Counted from the first letter of the stretch, positions 34,677-44,863 are shown. The stretch: 64,000 nucleotides of DNA from Macondimonas sp035325645 (GCA_035325645.1 DAOKZK010000009.1:1-64000), one strand, 5' to 3'. Notes: generated by a model from the letters alone, not told the origin. A program made the numbers and translations.

Positions 34677-36010
34677 TGTTTCGCCGCCTGTATACCTTGC
34701 TGCTGGCCCTGTTGCTCCTGCCGTTGCTGGCGCTGTTTGCCTGGCGGGCATGGCGCCGACCGGAGTACCGCGATCGCTGGTGGCAAAGGCTGGGTCTGGG
34801 TGTGCCGGCCGTGCCGGCTCAGCGGCCGTGCGTCTGGGTGCATGCGGTGTCGGTGGGCGAAGTGGTGGCTGCAACGGCTCTGATCAAGCGCATGCAGCTG
34901 CATTATCCCGATTGGACCATCATGATCACGACCTTGACGCCGACGGGAGCCGAACGGGTGCGGCGCAATTTCGGCGACACCGTGATCCATCATTACCTGC
35001 CGCTCGATTTGCCCTGGATGGTCGGCCGGCTGCTCGATCGTCTCCGGCCCCGGCTCGTGATCGTCATGGAAACCGAGCTGTGGCCAAACCTGCTGGCGGC
35101 TTGCAGTCGACGCCAGATCCCGGTCTTGCTCGCCAACGCGCGGATCTCGGAACGCTCTCTGGGCAATTACCTGAGGCTGCGCTCCTTGATGCACGAGACA
35201 CTCGCCAGCGTCACCTGCGCCGCAGCGCAAAGCGCAGCCGATGGCGAGCGGCTCGCGCAGTTGGGGCTCGAGCGTTCCCGCATCCTCGTGACCGGCAACC
35301 TGAAGTTCGATCGCGAGCCCCGCGACTCTGATCTGGCCGCGCCCGATTGGCGCGCCGGTTGGGGCCCAAACCGGCGGGTGTGGATCGCGGGCAGTACGCA
35401 TGAGGGCGAGGATGGACTGTTGCTCGATGCCCTCAACGGCCTGTGGTGCCGGTGGCCGGATCTGTTGTTGGTGTTGGTGCCGCGTCATCCCCAGCGTTTC
35501 GAGGCGGTGCGCGCGCTGCTGGATGCCCGCGGTATCCGCTATGCCCGGCGCAGCGCGGGGCAGTGGCCCACGTCGGCGATGCCGGTTTTTCTGGTCGATA
35601 CCATGGGCGAGTTGGGGATGCTGTACGAGGCGGCCGATTTCGCCTTCATCGGCGGCAGTCTCGTCCCCGTGGGCGGGCACAATGCGCTGGAGGCCGCGGC
35701 CCACGCGGTCCCGGTGCTGACAGGTCCATCCACATTCAATTTTCGCGACATTTATGCCGCACTGCGGGAGGTGGGTGCTGCCGTGGTGGTGGACGATGCC
35801 GAATCGCTGGCGCACGGGGTCGAGGCCTGGCTCAAGGAGCCTCAGGCGGCGCGGCGCGCCGGTGAGCGCGGGCAGCGCTGGATGATGGATAATCGCGGCG
35901 CTCTGGATCGGCTGTGGGCCGTGATCGAGACGTACATGGGCGGAACACCGCCGGCTGCGCATGAGCCGAGACCCGCCGCGGCGTACCGGCGACCGGCCGA
36001 AGCTCAATAG
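34676..36010 (+). CDS. waaA: Kdo transferase
   Basis: WaaA (KdtA) transfers Kdo from CMP-Kdo to lipid IVA at the inner membrane. The 444-residue protein has an N-terminal membrane helix (LYTLLLALLLLPLLALFAW). Domain 1 carries HAVSVGEVVAATALI, and METELWPNLLAAC is a typical family segment. Domain 2 holds GSTHEGED and the CMP-binding GGHNALEAAA. A KdkA in the same cluster suggests that only a single Kdo is added, as in Haemophilus. The final ~20 residues (HEPRPAAAYRRPAEAQ) are an unusual tail, and the last 7 bp overlap the rhodanese gene on the opposite strand. Confidence 0.95.
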   Translation: MFRRLYTLLLALLLLPLLALFAWRAWRRPEYRDRWWQRLGLGVPAVPAQRPCVWVHAVSVGEVVAATALIKRMQLHYPDWTIMITTLTPTGAERVRRNFGDTVIHHYLPLDLPWMVGRLLDRLRPRLVIVMETELWPNLLAACSRRQIPVLLANARISERSLGNYLRLRSLMHETLASVTCAAAQSAADGERLAQLGLERSRILVTGNLKFDREPRDSDLAAPDWRAGWGPNRRVWIAGSTHEGEDGLLLDALNGLWCRWPDLLLVLVPRHPQRFEAVRALLDARGIRYARRSAGQWPTSAMPVFLVDTMGELGMLYEAADFAFIGGSLVPVGGHNALEAAAHAVPVLTGPSTFNFRDIYAALREVGAAVVVDDAESLAHGVEAWLKEPQAARRAGERGQRWMMDNRGALDRLWAVIETYMGGTPPAAHEPRPAAAYRRPAEAQ

Positions 36011-36321
36011 CGAGGCAGGGTCGGATCGATTTGCGCGGACCAGGCATCGATGCCGCCCGCGAGGTTGAAAACGGATGCAAATCCGCGGGCGGCAAGCAGT
36101 GCGACGACCTGGGCGCTGCGCATCCCGTGATGGCAATAGACGACGATGGGTCTGTCCCGCGGCAGCGTTTCGCAGCGCACGGGAATCTCCCCCATGGGAA
36201 TGTGGACATCGCCCGGAAGGTGAGCAATGGCGTGCTCCCAGTCCTCACGCACATCGAGCACCAGCGGCGGGGCGGCTTCCCCGAGCCAGGCGGACAGGCG
36301 GCGAACATCCACGCTTTGCAT
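36004..36321 (-). CDS. Single-domain rhodanese
   Basis: A 105-residue single rhodanese domain, a sulfur carrier or sulfurtransferase. The active-site loop is CHHGMRS with Cys63, preceded by VVY. LVLDVREDWEHAIAHLPGDVHIPMGEI is the usual N-terminal half and GFASVFNLAGGIDAWS the C-terminal signature. The loop charge and length resemble GlpE-type enzymes rather than phosphatases. It lies 12 bp after pcm on the same strand and overlaps the 3' end of waaA by 7 bp. The physiological acceptor is unknown; proximity to thiC invites but does not prove a link with thiazole sulfur. Confidence 0.92.
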   Translation of the reverse strand: MQSVDVRRLSAWLGEAAPPLVLDVREDWEHAIAHLPGDVHIPMGEIPVRCETLPRDRPIVVYCHHGMRSAQVVALLAARGFASVFNLAGGIDAWSAQIDPTLPRY

Positions 36322-36333
36322 GTCGGCTGACCC

Positions 36334-36990
36334 TCAGAACGTGAACGCAGGCGGACGCGGCGCATTCACCAAGGGCGGCAGGCAGGTCTCGAACAGGCTG
36401 CGGCGGACCCAGCGGTCCACATCCACCCGGGTGAACAGCACGGCCTCCATCATGGGTTCCGTGCCGATGATCAGCAGCAACCGCCCCCCGATGGTCAACG
36501 CCCGGTGATAGCCCTCGTGGTAGAGCGGCAGCGAGCCGGTGACCACGATCACGTCATGCTGTTGTTCGACCCCGGGCAGGCCGATGCCGAGATCGCGGCA
36601 ACCGAGCGTCACGTTGGACAGGCTGCAATCCTCGAGGCGGGGCCGGGCTGCCGCAATGAAATCCTCATGAATGTCGACGCTCTGCACATGGCGCGCCAGA
36701 TTTGCCAGACAGGCCGTGAGGTATCCACTGCCGGTGCCGACTTCCAGGACCTGGTCGAGCGGGTCGATGTCCAGTTCCTGCAGGATCCGGGCGGCGATCT
36801 TGGGTTCTTCCATCACCTGCCCATGCCCGAGGGGGATCGCCATATCGGCGAAGGCCCAGGCTTGATACGCGGGCGGCACGAAGCGTTCCCTGGGCACGCT
36901 TTCCATGATCCCCAGCACGCGTTCGTCCGAAACGAGCCAGGTACGGATCTGTTGTTCCACCATGCTGATGCGGGCCTGCTTGGGATCCAC
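36334..36990 (-). CDS. Protein-L-isoaspartate O-methyltransferase family protein
   Basis: A 218-residue SAM-dependent methyltransferase of the PCMT family, which repairs isoaspartyl residues in proteins. The family motif VEQQIRTW opens the protein; motif I is VLEVGTGSGYLTACLA and is followed by HVQSVDIHEDFI. Start is GTG 36990, giving VDPKQARISMVEQQIRTW, which matches the usual N-terminus; a GGGAG ribosome site lies 9-10 nt upstream. The common substrate-binding loop of E. coli Pcm (GDG…) is not obvious. This variant is found next to rhodanese and tolC genes in many Gammaproteobacteria and may have a distinct substrate. Confidence 0.85.
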   Translation of the reverse strand: MDPKQARISMVEQQIRTWLVSDERVLGIMESVPRERFVPPAYQAWAFADMAIPLGHGQVMEEPKIAARILQELDIDPLDQVLEVGTGSGYLTACLANLARHVQSVDIHEDFIAAARPRLEDCSLSNVTLGCRDLGIGLPGVEQQHDVIVVTGSLPLYHEGYHRALTIGGRLLLIIGTEPMMEAVLFTRVDVDRWVRRSLFETCLPPLVNAPRPPAFTF

Positions 36991-37147
36991 GACGCGACAC
37001 TCCCGGAACGTTGCCTGACGAAAGCGCAGAATGGTAGCACGCGGGCGTGGCTTTCTTCCTCCATGGTCCTTGGCGATACAATGCGTTTTTGAGCTGCCCC
37101 GGACACGGCTCGTGGGTGAGCACACCAGATAAGGAAACCCCGAGATC

Positions 37148-39034
<1,887 letters not shown>

Positions 39035-39733
39035 CTACCAGCGATCCCATCGCTTGGACCGCTTGAGGCCGAACAGCCTTGGAATACCGAGGCCGGCCAG
39101 CGTGCCGAGGATCATCACCAAGGCGCCGGCCAGAAAGCTGTCCCGCCGACGGCGATCACCCAATCGTTCGGCTTCCTGTTCAAGGGCCTGAATTTCGAGG
39201 CGCAGGCTGGCCACCTCCTCGCGAAGCTTCTGATTCGCTTCGGCCATGTGCAGTCCTTCCTGGGACAGCTTGAGCGAGTCCCTCAACTGCTGGTTTTCCG
39301 CGCGCAGGCGCTCCAGTTCGGGCCCGTTCTGCAGCGTAGCGGTCTCCAGCGCGTCGAGTTGATTGCGAAGGAGCTGATTCTGTTCCCGCAGTTCAGCGAA
39401 TTCGCGGCTGGCCTGATCCATGCGGGGCCGCACCGGCGGGGTGCTCATGAGCTGGTTGCTGCGCACCCAGCCCATCTGGCCGGCCCGGGTGCGGATTTGC
39501 GTCCAGCCGCTGGGGGATGTCGTCACCACCTCCACCGGCGCTCCTGCGGCGACCTGGCCGGTGACCGCTTGCGTGTCGCCGGGCTGCTGACGCAGGTCGG
39601 CACCGAGTTGGTCGCTGATGAACCGGTTCTGAGCGGCTGGCGCCGGGGCGCTGACCCAGAACAGAGCCATGATCAGCAGCGTGGCGACTGATCGGCGCAG
39701 GGCGGGGACGGGCTTCGGGAGCGAGGAGATCAT
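39035..39733 (-). CDS. SH3-domain, coiled-coil and membrane-anchor protein
   Basis: A 232-residue envelope protein resembling the SH3-and-anchor (TIGR04211, YgiM-like) family. It has a signal peptide (ATLLIMALFWVSAPAPAAQ), a bacterial SH3 domain at about 36-95 with a GWTQIRTRAGQMGWVRSNQL core, and a long coiled coil (about 105-195, dense in Glu, Leu, Gln, Arg). A C-terminal membrane segment follows (FLAGALVMILGTLAGLGIP) and then a basic tail (RLFGLKRSKRW). It should sit in the periplasm, anchored in the inner membrane. ATG 39733 overlaps the kinase stop (ATGA). In other bacteria these proteins are usually not found beside kinases, so the linkage is notable. Confidence 0.88.
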   Translation of the reverse strand: MISSLPKPVPALRRSVATLLIMALFWVSAPAPAAQNRFISDQLGADLRQQPGDTQAVTGQVAAGAPVEVVTTSPSGWTQIRTRAGQMGWVRSNQLMSTPPVRPRMDQASREFAELREQNQLLRNQLDALETATLQNGPELERLRAENQQLRDSLKLSQEGLHMAEANQKLREEVASLRLEIQALEQEAERLGDRRRRDSFLAGALVMILGTLAGLGIPRLFGLKRSKRWDRW

Positions 39734-40449
39734 GGCCGGATACATCCTTTGGCTTTTCCGAAAGCGCGGCGCAGGTGGCGCAGCCGGCGCTTGATCCAGT
39801 GTGAAACACGTTCGATGGGGAGCCGGCGCAGCCGCGGGAGATCTTCCGGAGCGATATTGTGATAACCGTTGTACTTCAGCTTGATCCACGCGTTGCGATC
39901 GAACTGGCGTGCCATCAGGAACAGCCCGCGAGAGATGGGATTCGCGTGGCGCATCATCGCTGCCCCGAAGTCGATCAGGCAAGGCTTGCCGTCCGCCAGC
40001 ACCAACAGATTGTCCTTGCGCTTGAGGTCCGTATGTGCGACCCCGCGGGCATGAATGGCTTCGATGAGCTGTTCAAGCTGATCGAAAAAAGGATCCTCGG
40101 CCGTCAGCCGACATTGCGCGCTGCGGAAGGTTTCTCCGTCCATGAAGTCGAGCAGCAGATAGCGACCATCGATCAGGCCATGACAGCGCGGGACACCGGC
40201 GAGGCCTTCGAGGCGCTGATAGACCCTGGTTTCGCGGTGTATCATCCAGCGCCCGATGGTCCCTGCGAACAGCCCGTTGCGGGGCGCTTTGATGGCATAG
40301 CGGCCGCTGGCATCGCGGTACAGGTAGACTCGGGACTGCGTGCCCCGGCTCAAGGGCGCGCGCCCGGTCTCGATCTGTTCGCGCACGAATCGGGCAACCG
40401 CAAGCGGGTCGGGACTGGCGGGCGTGGCGCTTGCCGGGGCCAAACTCAT
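39730..40449 (-). CDS. Small protein-kinase-like protein
   Basis: A 239-residue protein with a minimal protein-kinase fold. It has an ATP-binding lysine in YAIKAPR (Lys54), a helix-C glutamate at about 73, the catalytic loop HTDLKRKDN at 139-147 and DFG at 160-162 (LIDFGAAMM). The N-terminal glycine loop is only partly visible (LSRGTQSRVYLY). The basic C-terminus (IKRRLRHLRRAFGKAKG) could contact membranes. It may be a protein kinase or a small-molecule kinase of the KdkA/WaaP/RIO type. ATG 40449 overlaps the upstream methyltransferase stop (ATGA), and its own stop overlaps the SH3 gene. Confidence 0.75.
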   Translation of the reverse strand: MSLAPASATPASPDPLAVARFVREQIETGRAPLSRGTQSRVYLYRDASGRYAIKAPRNGLFAGTIGRWMIHRETRVYQRLEGLAGVPRCHGLIDGRYLLLDFMDGETFRSAQCRLTAEDPFFDQLEQLIEAIHARGVAHTDLKRKDNLLVLADGKPCLIDFGAAMMRHANPISRGLFLMARQFDRNAWIKLKYNGYHNIAPEDLPRLRRLPIERVSHWIKRRLRHLRRAFGKAKGCIRP

Positions 40450-41015
40450 CCCAGCCGTTGGAACAGCGCCCAAAGCCCCCACAGCAGGAGAGCCGCGATG
40501 ATGGGCTCGCCATTGGCGCGCAGGCTCTGCCGGAACGACCAGCTGCCGCCGAAGGCCTGATCCAGCCGATCGAACCGCGGGAGCAGCGCCCGCGTGCTGT
40601 CTGACCATGCCCGCCACCGCTCCTGGAACAGGCGTTCCAGCTTCGCGTCCTCGCGCCGGATGGCTGGAGGATAGAACCCCCAGACGACGACAAGGGCCGC
40701 AGGGAAGGACCACCACAGGCCGCTGGCGAGGCAGTAACCCAGCAACAGCGTCAGGTTGCCCACGTAGAGCGGATGGCGAACCAACGCGTAGGGACCGTCC
40801 TGCGCCAGTTCCTGATCCTTCTTGATGTGTCCGGAGGCCCAGAGCCGAATCGATATGCCGGTCACCACGAGGACTGCGGCGAGCGCAAAAACCGTCTCGC
40901 TCGATGGCTGTCCCGATACGCACAACAGCGCAATCAGGGCAATGCCCAGGAATTGCCGGTATTTGTCGCGGCGGTGGGTCAGGTTGTGGCGGATGCGCAG
41001 GGCCTTGGTCGACAT
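40446..41015 (-). CDS. Isoprenylcysteine-carboxyl-methyltransferase-like membrane protein
   Basis: A 189-residue integral membrane protein of the ICMT/PEMT-like methyltransferase family. Several hydrophobic segments surround the SAM-binding signature ALVRHPLYVGNLTLLLG and a later glutamate-containing EDAKLERLFQERW motif, both typical of the family. The substrate is unknown; bacterial members methylate lipids or small hydrophobic thiols and rarely proteins. ATG 41015 has GGGAG just upstream. It is first in a three-gene minus-strand unit whose junctions are all ATGA overlaps. Confidence 0.82.
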   Translation of the reverse strand: MSTKALRIRHNLTHRRDKYRQFLGIALIALLCVSGQPSSETVFALAAVLVVTGISIRLWASGHIKKDQELAQDGPYALVRHPLYVGNLTLLLGYCLASGLWWSFPAALVVVWGFYPPAIRREDAKLERLFQERWRAWSDSTRALLPRFDRLDQAFGGSWSFRQSLRANGEPIIAALLLWGLWALFQRLG

Positions 41016-41148
41016 GATGCTCCCGAGCCGGCAGGTCCGGCGTGGGCGCCACTGTATGCCGGCCCTGCGACGGGATCAAGACGTGTGTCGGACGCTGATC
41101 GCTGAAAGCGAACGAGTCGCGTGCGGACGCGCTTTCGGCCAAAGAAAA

Positions 41149-41169
41149 GGGCCTTCGGGAGGAAGGCCC
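41149..41169 (-). terminator. Terminator after the small secreted-protein gene
   Basis: GGGCCTT (41149-41155) pairs with AAGGCCC (41163-41169). On the minus strand it is followed by a CTTTTCTTT pyrimidine stretch. It lies 33 bp after the stop of the 129-residue protein and 134 bp before the methyltransferase start, which separates the two transcription units. Confidence 0.7.
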
Positions 41170-41201
41170 AAGAGAGTCAACTGGCGATCGCGGTCGTTGG
41201 C

Positions 41202-41591
41202 TCAGGGGGTGAAGTTGATCCCGATGGGCGTCACCATATCCGCGATGGTGCTCCCGAAGAACGGAACCGAAGTGATGATGGTGGTGCGGACAGCTGCATT
41301 GACGGGTGCCAGAGCGAGGTCCACAGCGGTCAGACCCTTGTCGCGGACGCCCGGAACCAGCCCCGGCTTGCGGGTGTTCACGACTTGGTAGATGGGGGCG
41401 GCGGGCGTCGCGGCGAGCACGGCGGTATCGAAGGTGTACAGGCTGATGCTTCCGGCGCTGACCGTGTACTTGCCGGCCTGGCCGTCGATCGCGGCCAGTT
41501 CATCGGCAGTCATGGCCGTCATCTCGGCCTGTGCAGCCAAGGGCAGCACGGCCAGGGCGCAAAGGGTCATCATGGTGCGAAGCGGTTTCAT
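41202..41591 (-). CDS. Small secreted protein with ELAAIDGQ motif
   Basis: A 129-residue protein with a clear signal peptide (MKPLRTMMTLCALAVLPLAAQA). The mature N-terminus carries MTADELAAIDGQAG, a motif of the shape D-E-L-x-x-x-x-G-Q found at the start of several exported proteins of uncertain function, some linked to surface or pilus-associated proteins. The remainder is small, hydrophobic and threonine/valine-rich, with no cysteine, and I recognise no domain. ATG 41591 has AAGGGAG about 8 nt upstream. It stands alone between its own sigma-54-type promoter and a terminator, so it is an independent gene. Its function is unknown. Confidence 0.75.
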   Translation of the reverse strand: MKPLRTMMTLCALAVLPLAAQAEMTAMTADELAAIDGQAGKYTVSAGSISLYTFDTAVLAATPAAPIYQVVNTRKPGLVPGVRDKGLTAVDLALAPVNAAVRTTIITSVPFFGSTIADMVTPIGINFTP

Positions 41592-41661
41592 GAACGTGTC
41601 TCCCTTAGAGGATCAGTGTCTGTCGTTCTCCCCGCCCTTCTGGGCTGGTTGCTGATCCATA

Positions 41662-41677
41662 AGCAGGAGCCGTGCCA
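41662..41677 (-). promoter_or_regulatory. Sigma-54 (-24/-12) promoter
   Basis: On the minus strand, TGGCACGGCTCCTGCT matches the sigma-54 consensus TGGCACG-N4-TTGCW except for one base, with the GG and GC doublets 10 bp apart as required. Transcription would begin near 41650, about 60 nt before the small secreted-protein start. An activator site was not identified upstream. Confidence 0.72.
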
Positions 41678-41764
41678 TGATTAAATTATTGTTTCTTATA
41701 GATATATTGCATGCCCCGCCGTGCGGTATCGCCGCGGCAGGTCAGCTTTTGACGGGTCGCGTCA

Positions 41765-42643
41765 CTACTCGATTCGAGTAACCCGGCCCAGTGCTTGTCC
41801 CATCCTCATGAACGCACCTGCCTGGGCGTCGGCATCCCACGCGGTGCGGCCGGCCGGGAGCAGCAGAATGACGGTGGAGCCCATGTTGAAGCGCCCCAGT
41901 TCCGCGCCGCGCGCCAGCCGCACGCTGTCTTCACCGAATCGATGCCACTCCGGCACCTGCCGGTAGGGCGGCGTCACCACCCCCGACCAGACGGTCTGCA
42001 TGCTGCCGACGAAGATGGCGCCGACCAGAATGACGGCCATGGGTCCGGCGCCGGTGTCGAAGACGGTGATCAGGCGCTCATTGCGGGCGTAGAGGTTAGG
42101 CACGGCGCGTACCGTGGCTTCGTTGACACTGAACAGCCGTCCGGGGATATAGCCCGTGCGCAGCAGTGCGCCGGCAAGCGGCATGTGGATGCGGTGGTAG
42201 TCGCGCGGCGAAAGGTAGATCACGGCGTAGTTGCCGCCCGCAAAGGTTTCGGTGAGCGCGGCATCGCCGCCGAGCAATTCCAGCAGCGAGAAGCTGCGCC
42301 CCTTGGCCTGAATCAGACTCGTCCCCTGGATGGCGCCGATCTGGCCGATCAGCCCGTCCACGGGACTGGCGATGACCGTCTCGCCCGGTGCGAGCGGCCG
42401 GGCGCCGTCCCGCAGGGCACGGGTGAAAAATGCATTGAAGTTGGGGTAAGCGTCCGGATCGGCGCTCGCCGCCTCGGTGAGGTCGATGTCGTAAAGCCTG
42501 GAAAAGCCGCGAATCAGCGTGTTCTTGAACGGCCGCCACGTGATCCGGGTCAGCCGGTGCATGAGGCCCGACAGCGCGTGATGCGGCAGGTGCTCCTGCA
42601 GCCAGGCGTTGGCGCGATCGGCACGACTCAACGATTCGGTCAT
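41765..42643 (-). CDS. psd: Phosphatidylserine decarboxylase
   Basis: Psd makes phosphatidylethanolamine from phosphatidylserine. The proenzyme self-cleaves between Gly255 and Ser256 (NMGST) to create the pyruvoyl group. Asp96 (SPVDG) and the histidines in PRDYHRIHMP (150 and 153) complete the processing triad. The 292-residue form starting at ATG 42643, with GAGGA just upstream, has the usual length. The frame is open to 42808 and includes an ATG at 42754 that would add a hydrophobic helix (VLRILLGLLLLAAIMVVL), so a longer form is possible. Confidence 0.94.
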   Translation of the reverse strand: MTESLSRADRANAWLQEHLPHHALSGLMHRLTRITWRPFKNTLIRGFSRLYDIDLTEAASADPDAYPNFNAFFTRALRDGARPLAPGETVIASPVDGLIGQIGAIQGTSLIQAKGRSFSLLELLGGDAALTETFAGGNYAVIYLSPRDYHRIHMPLAGALLRTGYIPGRLFSVNEATVRAVPNLYARNERLITVFDTGAGPMAVILVGAIFVGSMQTVWSGVVTPPYRQVPEWHRFGEDSVRLARGAELGRFNMGSTVILLLPAGRTAWDADAQAGAFMRMGQALGRVTRIE

Positions 42644-42822
42644 GGTTTCCTCGGGCGACGGTGGGGAGGGGACGGTGCCCGCGCCCAATCGATGGAGGAC
42701 TACCATGATAGCGGCGAGCAGCAGCAGACCAAGGAGGATTCGAAGCACAAGCATGACGGGCGTGGTTTCGGTTCGGGGTGGTCGACTATCATAGGCGATT
42801 GCCCGCATGCAGAGGATAGTCC

Positions 42823-43758
42823 ATGGCGCAACTGGAACAGGTGGCGGAAAGCCTGCTGACCCTCACCGACTGCATCCGCTGGGGCGCCAGCCGGTTCAAC
42901 GCCGCCGGGCTGCATTTCGGCCATGGCACCGACAACGCGCTGGACGAAGCGTTTGGTCTGGCCTTGCAGGCCGTGCATCTGCCCTTCGATGTACCCCTCC
43001 GCTATCTCGATGCCCGGCTCACGCTGGAGGAGCGGCTCGCCATCCTGCGCCTGTTCGACCGACGCATCCGCGAGCGTCGGCCGGCGGCTTACCTCACCGG
43101 CGAGGCCTGGTTCGCGGGGCTGCCGTTTTTCGTCGACGAACGGGTGCTGATCCCGCGCTCGCCGCTGGCCGAGTGGATCGCGCGCGGTTTCGCGCCTTGG
43201 CTCGACGCCGCCACGGTCGGCCGTGTGCTCGACCTCGGAACCGGCAGCGGCTGCATCGCGATCGCCTGCGCGATGGCTTTCCCAGAGGCCGAGGTCGATG
43301 CGGCGGATATCGATGCCGGCGCGCTGGCGGTGGCCGCGCGCAACATCGCCCGTCATCATCTCGAGGATCGCGTCCATCCCGTCCGCAGCGATGTCTACGA
43401 CGGCCTGCCGGCACATGCCTACGATCTGATCATCAGTAATCCGCCCTATGTCGATGCCGACGACCTTGCGACGCTGCCGCCCGAATACCGCCACGAACCC
43501 CGCCATGCCCTGGCTGCGGGCATCGACGGGCTGGATGTCGTGCGCCGCATCCTTGGCGGCGCGGCATCGCGGCTGCAGCCGGGCGGCATTCTGGTGGTCG
43601 AGGTGGGCAACAGCGCCGAGGCCGTGGCGCGGACCTGGCCCGAGGTGCCGTTCACCTGGCTGGAATTCGAACACGGCGAGGACGGGGTTTTCCTGCTCAC
43701 CGGCGAACAGGTGAACAAATACACGCGGGCGCTGGGTGCCCCCCGGGCGCAAGGATAA
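42823..43758 (+). CDS. prmB: Ribosomal protein L3 N5-glutamine methyltransferase
   Basis: PrmB methylates a glutamine of ribosomal protein L3. The 311-residue SAM enzyme has DLGTGSG at 137-143 and the catalytic NPPY at 206-209. An N-terminal region (about 1-110) is shared with PrmB more than with PrmC, including AAYLTGEAWFAGLPFFVDERVLIPRSP. It heads a prmB-aroC-MFS transcription unit, an order known from Gammaproteobacteria, and diverges from psd. A TATCAT at 42787-42792 may be the -10, without a clear -35. Confidence 0.94.
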   Translation: MAQLEQVAESLLTLTDCIRWGASRFNAAGLHFGHGTDNALDEAFGLALQAVHLPFDVPLRYLDARLTLEERLAILRLFDRRIRERRPAAYLTGEAWFAGLPFFVDERVLIPRSPLAEWIARGFAPWLDAATVGRVLDLGTGSGCIAIACAMAFPEAEVDAADIDAGALAVAARNIARHHLEDRVHPVRSDVYDGLPAHAYDLIISNPPYVDADDLATLPPEYRHEPRHALAAGIDGLDVVRRILGGAASRLQPGGILVVEVGNSAEAVARTWPEVPFTWLEFEHGEDGVFLLTGEQVNKYTRALGAPRAQG

Positions 43759-43762
43759 GGCG

Positions 43763-44863
43763 ATGTCGGGCAACACCATCGGCCGGCTGTTCACGCTGAC
43801 CAGCTTCGGCGAAAGCCACGGGCCCGCCCTGGGCGGCATCGTCGACGGCTGCCCGCCGGGACTGCCGCTCGACGAGAGCATCCTGCAGCGCGATCTCGAC
43901 CGGCGCCGGCCGGGCACGTCGCGCTATACCACCCAGCGCCGCGAGCCCGATCAGGTGCGCATTCTGTCCGGGGTGTTCGAGGGCGTCACCACGGGCACGC
44001 CGATCGGCCTTTTGATCGAGAACGTCGACCAGAAATCGAAGGACTACGCCAACATCGCGGACACTTTCCGGCCCGGTCATGCCGACTACACCTACCAGCA
44101 GAAGTACGGTCTGCGCGACCATCGAGGCGGCGGGCGCTCCTCCGCGCGTGAGACCGCCATCCGGGTCGCGGGCGGGGCCATCGCGCGGCATTACCTCGCC
44201 ACGCGCGGCATTCGCATCCGCGGCTATCTCGCCCAGCTCGGGCCGATCGTGATCGATCCGGTCGATCTCGAGCGCGTCGACGACAATCCGTTTTTCTGTC
44301 CCGATCCCGCCCGGGTGGGTGAGCTCGAGGACTACATGAACGCGCTGCGCAAGAGCGGCGATTCGGTCGGCGCGCGCGTGACCGTGATCGCGACCGGCGT
44401 GCCGCCCGGCCTCGGCGAGCCGGTGTTCGACCGGCTGGACGCCGATCTCGCCCACGCCCTGATGGGCATCAACGCCGTCAAAGGCGTCGAGATCGGCGAC
44501 GGCTTCGGCTGCGTGAATGCCCTGGGCACCGCGTTTCGCGATGAAATCACGCCCGAGGGCTTTCTCAGCAACCACGCGGGCGGGGTGCTGGGCGGCATCA
44601 CTTCGGGTCAGGACATCGTGGCCAGCATCGCGCTCAAACCCACCAGCAGCCTGCACCTGCCGGGACGCAGCGTGAACCGGGCCGGCGAGCCCGTCACCGT
44701 GCGCACCACCGGCCGCCACGACCCCTGCGTCGGCATCCGGGCGACTCCAATTGCCGAGGCCATGGTCGCGCTGGTGCTGATGGATCACTACCTGCGCCAC
44801 CGGGCCCAGAATGCCGATGTGCACAGCCTGACGCCGGTCATTCCCGCCACGCCCGAGCGGTGA
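43763..44863 (+). CDS. aroC: Chorismate synthase
   Basis: AroC forms chorismate from 5-enolpyruvylshikimate-3-phosphate, with reduced FMN. The 366-residue protein has the three family signatures: GESHGPALGGIVDG near the start, the ADYTYQQKYGLRDHRGGGRSSARET core, and RTTGRHDPCVGIR near the end. Length is standard. ATG 43763 with AAGG upstream is 4 bp after prmB; an in-frame ATG at 43736 overlaps prmB but lacks similarity. Its TGA overlaps the MFS start (TGATG). Confidence 0.97.
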   Translation: MSGNTIGRLFTLTSFGESHGPALGGIVDGCPPGLPLDESILQRDLDRRRPGTSRYTTQRREPDQVRILSGVFEGVTTGTPIGLLIENVDQKSKDYANIADTFRPGHADYTYQQKYGLRDHRGGGRSSARETAIRVAGGAIARHYLATRGIRIRGYLAQLGPIVIDPVDLERVDDNPFFCPDPARVGELEDYMNALRKSGDSVGARVTVIATGVPPGLGEPVFDRLDADLAHALMGINAVKGVEIGDGFGCVNALGTAFRDEITPEGFLSNHAGGVLGGITSGQDIVASIALKPTSSLHLPGRSVNRAGEPVTVRTTGRHDPCVGIRATPIAEAMVALVLMDHYLRHRAQNADVHSLTPVIPATPER

